A stretch of 55,814 nucleotides of DNA. It comes from Silvanigrellales bacterium. Lineage in GTDB: Bacteria > Bdellovibrionota_B > Oligoflexia > Silvanigrellales > Silvanigrellaceae. The stretch covers positions 1 to 55,814 of the forward strand of contig JADCJN010000014.1 of assembly GCA_020247005.1 (NCBI GenBank), read 5' to 3'. Under the pieces are notes generated by a model. That model did not search any database. It was not told where the DNA came from and worked only from the letters and a program-made list of their open reading frames with translations. Positions 9,399 to 15,774 of the stretch are shown here, in pieces (position 1 is the first letter of the stretch; the number at the start of each line of letters is the position of its first letter). The translations under genes and the position numbers were made by a program.

Positions 9399-9736
9399 AG
9401 AAAAGAGCGGCAGAGTTTTCCCCTCACAGTTTTCGGAGATCTCAGTTTTGACGATCTCATCCAAGACCCGTACAGTGGGTGGTAAGATGAGAAGTAGTGG
9501 AAATCGCTGTCCCTTCCTTGGGTTGTAACTTGGTCCACATTGGGCTAGTTTCCCGGGGTTTAGGACAGCGTGGCGTGCCTCACAGTGTCTCTTCCGCACA
9601 GCGTCGGAGCCCTGGCGGCTCGTGTGGCCTTCAAGAGAGAGCCGCAATCGGCCGAAGTCTCTTCCAGCAAGCCCCTCAACGAGGAGGCTGAAAAAGAGAC
9701 CTGCCGAAGTGTGGCCTTCGTCTCAAGGAGTTTTGA
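9399..9736. other. Intergenic region with a promoter and a long leader
   Basis: No convincing gene lies in these 338 bases. Just after the FHA gene there is only a weak five-base stem (CCGCT/AGCGG) without a clear T tract, so the operon terminator is not obvious. The promoter candidate at 9448-9476 would give a 5' leader of about 250 bases before the M23 peptidase gene. Short open frames inside the leader lack good ribosome sites. I saw no riboswitch I can name. Confidence 0.5.
9448..9476 (+). promoter_or_regulatory. Sigma-70-like promoter for the M23 peptidase gene
   Basis: The sequence has TTGACG as the -35 hexamer (9448-9453), a 17-base spacer and TACAGT as the -10 hexamer (9471-9476). 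Spacing is ideal and each hexamer differs from consensus at one or two positions. Transcription would start near 9483. Confidence 0.45.
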
Positions 9737-10468
9737 ATGCGTATTCCCTTCCTTTTGAGCCTTGCTCTTTTGAGCGTCGGTTGCCGTGCTCGTTCCACGG
9801 AGTCTGCCGAGCTTGTTTTGCGGGGTTCCATTGCGGAGTCTTCGGAAACCGTCCAGCTCGATCCCGTGTTTCTTGCGCGTCAACGTCAGGTCGAAAGCCG
9901 TTTCTTCGGCTTTGACGACGAAAAGGCGACGGATGCCGATGCCGACGTCCCTTCCAAGAGCGACGATGTCGATGTCGCCGTAGAACCCCACACCATTGTT
10001 CCTCCTGCGGCAACATTTGGAGGGCTGACTCTTCAGTGGCCTCTGAACGGCAACGTCACGTCGCCTTACGGCATGCGCCGGGGGCGCCTCCATGCCGGCC
10101 TCGATATTAAGGGCGACAAAGGCGATCCTATTTACGCCGCTGCCGACGGACAGGTGCTCACTTCAAAACGCCGCAACGCGTATGGCAAGGTTGTGATTGT
10201 CGGACATGAAAACGACCACCAAACACTTTACGCACACATGACCGCTTTCGCCGTGCGCGAAGGCCAGTACGTTCGCGCTGGCGAACTTGTGGGCTACGTG
10301 GGCGCCACGGGGCGCGCGACAGGCTTTCACCTTCATTTTGAAACGCGTGTGAATGGCGGTGTGCCTCAAGACCCCATGCGCTTTCTGCCTAATGTGCGCG
10401 GCACGAAAGCAAGGCGCGTCAGCATGCAGGATGCCGAAGCGTTCGTGAAGCAAGTCACTCAGCTGTAA
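9737..10468 (+). CDS. M23 (LytM-type) metallopeptidase lipoprotein
   Basis: The 243-residue product has a lipobox LSVGC (Cys16) and should be a lipoprotein. Residues 95-225 form a peptidase M23 domain: HAGLD supplies zinc ligands His119 and Asp123, and HLHFE supplies His198 and ligand His200. All metal-binding residues are present, so it is predicted to be active, unlike the degenerate LytM domains of NlpD/EnvC. M23 enzymes cleave peptide cross-links in peptidoglycan, which would fit wall remodelling during growth, division or, in a predator, prey entry. The start is ATG after AAGGAG. It is a single gene, convergent with the methyltransferase gene downstream. Confidence 0.85.
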   Translation: MRIPFLLSLALLSVGCRARSTESAELVLRGSIAESSETVQLDPVFLARQRQVESRFFGFDDEKATDADADVPSKSDDVDVAVEPHTIVPPAATFGGLTLQWPLNGNVTSPYGMRRGRLHAGLDIKGDKGDPIYAAADGQVLTSKRRNAYGKVVIVGHENDHQTLYAHMTAFAVREGQYVRAGELVGYVGATGRATGFHLHFETRVNGGVPQDPMRFLPNVRGTKARRVSMQDAEAFVKQVTQL

Positions 10469-10508
10469 AGAAGCCGTACCCTCTGTCTGGAGCGTGCAGC
10501 AGGGTTGC

Positions 10509-11270
10509 TTAGCTGGGGCGGCGTGTCCAGACGTGCTGACGGTAATACTCGCACAAGAGAGCCGAGGTGGCGCAAGCCACGTTGAGGCTTTCCACCTCGC
10601 CCGTGCCTGGGATCGACACGACAAGGGTCGCTTCGTTCGCCAGTGCTGCCGTCAGCCCACTGGATTCGGAGCCCAACAAGACCACGAGCCGTTCGGGCAA
10701 AGGCTTGCCAAAAAGAGACCGGTTCGCGTGGCTTGAGGTGGCGAGGAAGGTGAACCCTGCCTTGCGCAAGCTTGCGATGGCCGGCTTGGCGGCAGCAAGA
10801 GGAAAGATGGGCACGATTTCGGCGCCTCCCTCGGCGGTGCGGTGGAATGCCGCCGAGCTCAGTGAGGTGCGCGTGGCCTCGTCGGCATCCACCAGCACAG
10901 CGGCCGCCCCGAAATGGGCAGCGACGCGCGTGATGGCTCCCAAATTGTGGGGGTTGCCCACGTTTTCCAAGTAAACCACCACAGCGGGGTCGCCTGGGCG
11001 CAGCGTGGAAAGGAACGTTTCGAGCGAGGGCGCAGTGGCGGTGCGCACAAGAACGCACACACCTTCATGGTGCATGCTTTCACTCACCTTTCGCAGATCG
11101 TCTTCGCTCACGACGTGGTAGGCCTTCTTTTCCTGAGAAAGTCGTTTCAGCCATGGCCGGAAGTCGGCAAGCACGTCCTCGGACACGTAGAGCCTCACAA
11201 CATCTTCGAAGCGACGTTCGAGGATTTTTGCACAGGCGGCACGGCCCGTGACCTTATGTTCCTTCTTCAA
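10509..11270 (-). CDS. SpoU/TrmH-family RNA 2'-O-methyltransferase
   Basis: The 253-residue product carries the three SPOUT trefoil-knot motifs: ENVGNPHNLGAITR (motif 1), LLGSESSGL (motif 2) and IPGTGEVESLNVACA (motif 3). These bind S-adenosylmethionine and catalyse 2'-O-ribose methylation of tRNA or rRNA in the cytoplasm. The N-terminal 95 residues form a SpoU substrate-binding-like extension, as in YfiF or RlmB-type enzymes. The start is TTG at 11270, preceded by GAGAGG at 8 bases and overlapping the stop of the upstream STAS-like gene as TTGA. No ATG in that region would avoid a long overlap. The RNA target cannot be told from sequence. Confidence 0.8.
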   Translation of the reverse strand: MKKEHKVTGRAACAKILERRFEDVVRLYVSEDVLADFRPWLKRLSQEKKAYHVVSEDDLRKVSESMHHEGVCVLVRTATAPSLETFLSTLRPGDPAVVVYLENVGNPHNLGAITRVAAHFGAAAVLVDADEATRTSLSSAAFHRTAEGGAEIVPIFPLAAAKPAIASLRKAGFTFLATSSHANRSLFGKPLPERLVVLLGSESSGLTAALANEATLVVSIPGTGEVESLNVACATSALLCEYYRQHVWTRRPS

Positions 11271-11773
11271 CCCAGAAACCTCTCGACCTGATGAAAATAG
11301 CTCTCTTCGAGGGCATCGAAGTCGAGCGGTTTGCCGCACCGAGCATGGAGGAGAACGGGAGCTTGCTTAGCCAACAGGCACTCGCGATGGTCCATGCAGA
11401 CGAGGCGCTCGTTTACCTCCTCGTCGCACTGGGAGCAATAGAAGGGCGCAAAGAACGACGTCACTCGGGCGTCGCCCAGCATTTGCGGCACCGTGTTCAC
11501 TTGGTCGATGAAGGTGACGGCAACGTCGAGGAAACGGAACTCTCTGCGCCCAACGAACTGGCGCACAAAATAAACCCACTCACGCACCCCGCAGGAGTTG
11601 AGGCTCCGGATGTCCTTGAGTTCAAATTGAATGATGCTTTCCGAGGCCACGGGAATGTCACGGAAACGGAAACATTCGTCGATGGCCCCACGGAACGTGT
11701 ACTGCGCAGTGTGCCCGTCGTGCACGAGGTCGAGACTCAAATGCTCTAAATCAACGCGTTCTTTCCGTGCCAC
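11267..11773 (-). CDS. STAS-like domain protein with C-terminal zinc-ribbon-like cysteines
   Basis: The 168-residue product starts at GTG 11773, five bases after AGGAG. The frame continues upstream to 11896 but without such a site. Residues 15-100 resemble STAS/anti-anti-sigma folds: a beta strand pattern ending in IIQFELKDIRSLNSCGVREW, where the Ser/Asn-Ser region sits where STAS proteins are phosphorylated. The C-terminal part carries FYCSQCDEE, LVCMDHREC and ARCGKPL, a set of Cys/His residues that could bind zinc. It is coupled to the methyltransferase gene by a four-base overlap. A role in partner switching or regulation is inferred; no kinase or sigma gene is nearby. Confidence 0.5.
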   Translation of the reverse strand: MARKERVDLEHLSLDLVHDGHTAQYTFRGAIDECFRFRDIPVASESIIQFELKDIRSLNSCGVREWVYFVRQFVGRREFRFLDVAVTFIDQVNTVPQMLGDARVTSFFAPFYCSQCDEEVNERLVCMDHRECLLAKQAPVLLHARCGKPLDFDALEESYFHQVERFLG

Positions 11774-12318
11774 GCTCGCTCCTGCCGGGTTCCGAGTCCT
11801 CTTTCGTGCACGTAGAACGCGCACCGAAGAGCTCAGTTGAGGGTTGGAGGGGATATCGGAAGTCTCTCGAGGAAGGTGAGGACCTCCATGCCACACACCC
11901 GTGCATTCCCGTGGAACACGCTCCGCACATGGAACACAAGGCCTTCCCAGTGCCGGTTATCCACTTTCCTTGTGGATAAGTCCGGCCGAGGTTGCCACCA
12001 TTTGTGTTAACCTCTCAAAATTATAGCCTCTTGTTTTATGACCAAATTTTCGCTCTCGTGAAGTCTGCACGGCATTGTCACCTAAGACACTACATATGGA
12101 ATGATTCTATTTTGACACACGCTTGATGTGGAGTTTTGTGATCGAGGCGGGACTGTGAGTGAGAGAAGCCTCCCAGGGGAGTGCCGAGACGGGCGGACTT
12201 CGGGGTCAGCCCTGGACGACGCCTCCGAACTCAACGTAGAGTAAATGCTTCCAAACCCACCGAGGGTGTTCGTGCGCGCATGCCTGGCGCAAGTTCCAAC
12301 TGAAATCGAGGAATTCTC
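11774..12318. other. Divergent intergenic region, 545 bases, with AT-rich stretch
   Basis: This gap separates the minus-strand STAS-like gene from the plus-strand DsbA-like gene. It holds the inverted DnaA-box hairpin (11953-11985) and then an AT-rich stretch (about 12000-12058) including GTTAAC. A TTGACA hexamer occurs at 12112-12117, but no good -10 follows. No open frame here has a plausible ribosome site and coding character. Confidence 0.5.
11953..11985. repeat. Inverted repeat formed by two DnaA-box-like sites
   Basis: TTATCCAC (11957-11964) and GTGGATAA (11972-11979) face each other across a seven-base loop, and both are flanked by CCGG, which extends the stem past a two-base bulge. 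The right copy read in reverse is a perfect TTATCCACA DnaA box, and the left copy matches eight of nine bases. It may be a DnaA-binding regulatory site or part of an origin, or simply a hairpin. Confidence 0.5.
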
Positions 12319-13476
12319 ATGACGTCGTCGAATGGCAAAGTTCTTGGAGTCCTCGTCGGGGGCGCTGTTTTGGGCGCGGTACTCGGCGTTGGCATCACGC
12401 TTCAAGTAAAGAAGGGCCTCCCCAATGGGGGCGCCTCGACCTCGGGCGCCACCTGTGGTGTGGAGGGGCTGGCGAACAGCAACCCTTCTTTCTTCGTCCT
12501 CGACGGCAAAACATACACGGCAGACCTTCTTCCCACAGAAGCGCGCGACACGCTGTTTCAAATCCAGTCGCAGGGCTATGAAACCACTGTTAATTTTGCC
12601 CGTGAACTCGCGCTTCGCATGGCCCTCGCGCAAGACGCGAAAGTCGACGTTGCCCAGGGCCTCCCTCCGCTCCGCACGCTCTTGAGCGTTCCTGAGCCTT
12701 CTGAAGCCGATTTGAAGTCGTTCTACGAAGCGAACAAGCAGAGCATCCCTCCGGGCACGACGTTCGAGCAGGTGAAACCCCAGCTCGTTCAGTTCATGGC
12801 GTCTCAAAAAGTGGGCGAAGCGGCGCGCACGAAAGTGCAAGAGCTCACCGCGGCCGGCCGTTTGAAAATCACGCTCCCTGCGCCCGTGGCGCCTGTGGTT
12901 TCCTTGCCTGTCGATTCGCTTCCAAGCAAAGGTCCCGCCACCGCGGCTCTGACCCTTGTGGAGGCGTCCGACTATCTCTGCCCCCACTGTCGGAGCGTGA
13001 AGCCCGAAGTGGAACAAGTGCTCAAGGAGTACGATGGCAAGGTGCGCTTTGTTCAGGCCAACTTCGCTCTTCGCCCCACGCAACTTTCGGGCGCGCTGGC
13101 ACGCGGTGCGTGGTGTGCCCACAAGCAAGGGAACGAACAGTTCTGGAAGTATCACGACAAGGCTTTCGAAGTGCCCCTCGAGGCGGCTCAGGCGGTTTCG
13201 CCTGATGCTGAAAAAGAGTTCGTTGGACATGCCGTGAAGGCTGCGCAAGACGCTGGCATCGATGCGAAGGCACTTGAGACTTGCGTGACGAGCGAAGAAG
13301 CGAAGAAAGGTGTGGAGGCCGCAAACGCCACGTTGTCTGCGGCTGGTGTGAGCGGAACGCCCTCCTTCTTTCTGAACAACCGGAGGGTGTCCCTCACAGG
13401 GACAACCCTTTCGCAGGCAGTGGCGGAAGCGTTGGGGGGCGGCAAGGCTGCCGCAAACCCTTCCAAGGCCAACTGA
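12319..13476 (+). CDS. Envelope DsbA-like thiol oxidoreductase with SurA-N-like region
   Basis: The 385-residue product starts with a membrane helix (residues 8-27, GVLVGGAVLGAVLGVGITL), probably an anchor or uncleaved signal. Residues 65-175 are helical and resemble the SurA-type N-terminal chaperone region of parvulin isomerases (EADLKSFYEANKQ). Residues 205-375 form a thioredoxin-fold DsbA domain with the redox motif CPHC (Cys221, Cys224) and the cis-Pro loop GTPSFF. It should form or isomerise disulfide bonds in exported proteins while possibly holding unfolded clients. The start ATG follows GAGGAA. A small lipoprotein gene follows 34 bases later and may be co-transcribed. Confidence 0.8.
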   Translation: MTSSNGKVLGVLVGGAVLGAVLGVGITLQVKKGLPNGGASTSGATCGVEGLANSNPSFFVLDGKTYTADLLPTEARDTLFQIQSQGYETTVNFARELALRMALAQDAKVDVAQGLPPLRTLLSVPEPSEADLKSFYEANKQSIPPGTTFEQVKPQLVQFMASQKVGEAARTKVQELTAAGRLKITLPAPVAPVVSLPVDSLPSKGPATAALTLVEASDYLCPHCRSVKPEVEQVLKEYDGKVRFVQANFALRPTQLSGALARGAWCAHKQGNEQFWKYHDKAFEVPLEAAQAVSPDAEKEFVGHAVKAAQDAGIDAKALETCVTSEEAKKGVEAANATLSAAGVSGTPSFFLNNRRVSLTGTTLSQAVAEALGGGKAAANPSKAN

Positions 13477-13510
13477 CCCAAACACACACTCAAGCCCGGG
13501 GAGGCCCTTC

Positions 13511-14110
13511 TTGAACCGACACCGGAACGTCTTTCCTCGCGCTTCCACACAGGCGCTCTCCACGGGTCTCTTCTTTGCGGCTGTCTTTTTGTCGTCAGCA
13601 ACCCTTTCCGGATGCAAGCCGGGCAGAAAGAGCGGCGAGAATGCGAGCAATGTTTTCAGCCTTCCGGCTGGAAATTATCGGTTCGTGCGCGGCACAATGA
13701 AAGCGGGCAGCGACTCCCTCGACGTCTTCGCAAAAGGAGGAACCGGCAAGGTTCTTTCTGTTGTCACCGGCCCTGGTGGTTCCTTTGTGATCACAGACAA
13801 AGGAAAGTACGACTGGAGCGTGGGAGACCTTGGCGCCGTAGGGCTCGACTGCACCTTGAAGAACACCCAAGACGTCTGGACCTTCTCGGTTTATTCCGTG
13901 GAGGGCGGCATTGGGAAGCTCAGTGGCGGCGAGAATTACAAACGGGGTTGCAGCGTGGAAAAAGAACCCGACGAAGGTTCACCGTTGCGTCCACAGTGGC
14001 GAGCTCTGACTCTGACTCCCAAAAATGGGACTGAGTTCGAGCTGCAGCAAGAGGCAACCGTCGATGGAAAGAAGCACGTCCTCACGGAATGGTTCCGCAA
14101 GGAACCCTGA
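13511..14110 (+). CDS. Small lipoprotein of unknown function
   Basis: The 199-residue product starts at TTG 13511, six bases after GGGGAGG. It has a signal peptide with lipobox TLSGC (Cys35) followed by KPGRKSG. The mature part contains beta-rich stretches (SFVITDKGKYDWSV, GLDCTLKNTQDVWTFSVYSV) but no motif I recognise. It lies just downstream of the DsbA-like gene, and two cysteines in the mature part could form a disulfide. The stop is three bases from the stop of the convergent aminotransferase gene. Confidence 0.6.
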   Translation: MNRHRNVFPRASTQALSTGLFFAAVFLSSATLSGCKPGRKSGENASNVFSLPAGNYRFVRGTMKAGSDSLDVFAKGGTGKVLSVVTGPGGSFVITDKGKYDWSVGDLGAVGLDCTLKNTQDVWTFSVYSVEGGIGKLSGGENYKRGCSVEKEPDEGSPLRPQWRALTLTPKNGTEFELQQEATVDGKKHVLTEWFRKEP

Positions 14111-14113
14111 CGT

Positions 14114-15286
14114 TCAAAGAAACTCAAACTTGAGCGCGGCCAACAACGTCTGAAAATCGCTTTCTTGCGTATAGGCGTGAGCCGACGGTCGAACGAACAG
14201 GGTGTCGTGGTCTGGCAACGTGGTGAAGGGCACTTCGATGCCGTGCTTTTCAAAAAAGAGCCTGCGGAAATGAATCTCTGCTTCGGGCGTTCCCTTCCAG
14301 CGCGCGGGAAGGGCGAAAGCCTGCATCGCACCCGTGAACGTGGGGGAATCGGGGCTGGTGGGTGTCGTTCCGAACGTTGCGAAGAACTCGTTTCGGAATG
14401 CCGAAAGAAGCGCGTGCGAACGGGCCTGCCAGCCCAAGGAATCGAGTCTCGCCGCGTGCGCGAGAGCAACATCGAGAGCAAGGAAAGGCGCCAAAGAGGC
14501 CGTGCCGGCCCAAAGGAATCGTTCCGTAAACGAGCCCGTGTGCGCCGTCACCACGGGAGGTTCCAGTGCCTCGTGCCAACGGGGCTTCGCGTGCAAAAAT
14601 CCCGTGCCGCGTGGCCCAGCAATCCACTTGTGAAGATTTCCAACATAGAAATCGGCACCGAGAGCTGTGATGTCAAGATCAAAATGGCCGGGCACATGCG
14701 CGCCGTCTATAAGCACTGGAAGGCCGTGGCTGCGCCCCAGCGCCACAAGGCGTGCGGCAGGAAAAACGAGGGCGGTTGGCGACGTGACATGACACGCCAC
14801 CATGAGCCGAAGCTTGCCCCCGCTGTTCTGAATGCCTTGCTCAAACGCTTTCACCATGTCTTCGGTGTCGGCAAGTGGGAAGGGAACAGGGATGCGCCGG
14901 GGAACAATGCCCCGTGTGCGGGCAAGGTGCAAAAGGCAATTCTCCACAAGGCGATAGCCGTGGTTGCTGTAAAGAACCTCGTCTCCCTCCTTCCAAGGGA
15001 ACGAACGCAACACGGTTGTCATGCCTGCGCTCGCACCTTGCAAAAGAACGAGCTCAGGGTCGGGGCTGCCAAAACGGCGTGCCACCGTGCGCCGCCGCTC
15101 GGAAAGAAGCTCTTTTGCCGTGAAGAAAAGGTAGCTGTCGGGCCGTTCCTCGCAGTCTGTTTGGTGCTGCAGCAGTGCGTTTTGCACCAGGCGAGGTAAG
15201 GCGCCGTAACTGCCGTGAGACAGGTGGGTGATGTTTGGAGCGAGGCACCACTCTTCCAAAGGGGAGGGGAGAGTTTCCTGAGGCAT
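14114..15286 (-). CDS. Class V aminotransferase, isopenicillin-N-epimerase-like
   Basis: The 390-residue product is a fold-type I PLP enzyme. NITHLSHGSYGALP near residue 18-31 is the substrate-loop start typical of the epimerase/cysteine-desulfurase-like group, LIDGAH (Asp194) contacts the PLP ring, and NLHKWIAGPRGTGFL carries the Schiff-base Lys220. Relatives include isopenicillin N epimerase and hercynylcysteine sulfoxide lyase. The substrate is not predictable. I chose ATG 15286, preceded by AAGGA; GTG 15310 is an alternative that would overlap the XRE gene stop by four bases (GTGA). It is the last gene of the galactoside cluster, but no galactose role is known for this family. Confidence 0.75.
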   Translation of the reverse strand: MPQETLPSPLEEWCLAPNITHLSHGSYGALPRLVQNALLQHQTDCEERPDSYLFFTAKELLSERRRTVARRFGSPDPELVLLQGASAGMTTVLRSFPWKEGDEVLYSNHGYRLVENCLLHLARTRGIVPRRIPVPFPLADTEDMVKAFEQGIQNSGGKLRLMVACHVTSPTALVFPAARLVALGRSHGLPVLIDGAHVPGHFDLDITALGADFYVGNLHKWIAGPRGTGFLHAKPRWHEALEPPVVTAHTGSFTERFLWAGTASLAPFLALDVALAHAARLDSLGWQARSHALLSAFRNEFFATFGTTPTSPDSPTFTGAMQAFALPARWKGTPEAEIHFRRLFFEKHGIEVPFTTLPDHDTLFVRPSAHAYTQESDFQTLLAALKFEFL

Positions 15287-15306
15287 CGTGAGTCGGTTTC
15301 CTTGTG

Positions 15307-15774
15307 TCACGCGTTCGTTTTCTGTGGACCCCCTGGGCGCTTCATGGCCACGATGTGGATGAGGCGTCGCAGGGCGTCTCCTGTTTCCGGATCCGAGGCA
15401 TCGAGGACCGAAAGCAAACGGAGCTCATCGAGCCACTCGGAAAGCCCGAGTGTGACGGCGAGTTCCAAGAAGAGAATATCATGCTCTTGGCGTTTCGTTT
15501 CTTTCTCGAACAGCTTCGCGCGTTCTTCCTTCGCGAGTCCCTGGGCTTCTTCCGCCGCGCGGAGGAACGTGGAAAGCGACTCGCCGTAGAAACCCGCCAA
15601 ACGCTGCAAAGACTCAAGAGAAGGCTGCACGTTTCCGTTTTCCATGCGCTCGAGTCCCGTGCGAGAAAAACCGGACAATTGGGCTGCTTGATTGAGATTC
15701 AGTTTTCGTGATTGGCGGTGGTTCACCAGACGCCGACGAATGCCTTCCACCAATTTTTCGTAATGGACACTCAT
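15307..15774 (-). CDS. XRE-family helix-turn-helix regulator
   Basis: The 155-residue product has a Cro/C1-type HTH at about residues 8-66 (LNLNQAAQLSGFSRTGLERM followed by ENGNVQPSLESLQRLAGFYG), the usual five-helix signature. The C-terminal half is helical with a Glu/Lys/Arg-rich stretch, probably a dimer or ligand domain. Its ATG at 15774 overlaps the stop of the GH42 gene as ATGA, so the two are translated together. Its place inside the galactoside operon suggests it controls that operon, perhaps at the palindrome before galT (20801-20820). That link is inferred. Confidence 0.75.
   Translation of the reverse strand: MSVHYEKLVEGIRRRLVNHRQSRKLNLNQAAQLSGFSRTGLERMENGNVQPSLESLQRLAGFYGESLSTFLRAAEEAQGLAKEERAKLFEKETKRQEHDILFLELAVTLGLSEWLDELRLLSVLDASDPETGDALRRLIHIVAMKRPGGPQKTNA

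Noticed and set aside
12082..13650. Minus-strand open frame opposite the DsbA-like gene
   Set aside because: The plus strand holds CPHC and cis-Pro in correct places; the antisense product is Arg/His-rich with no family.
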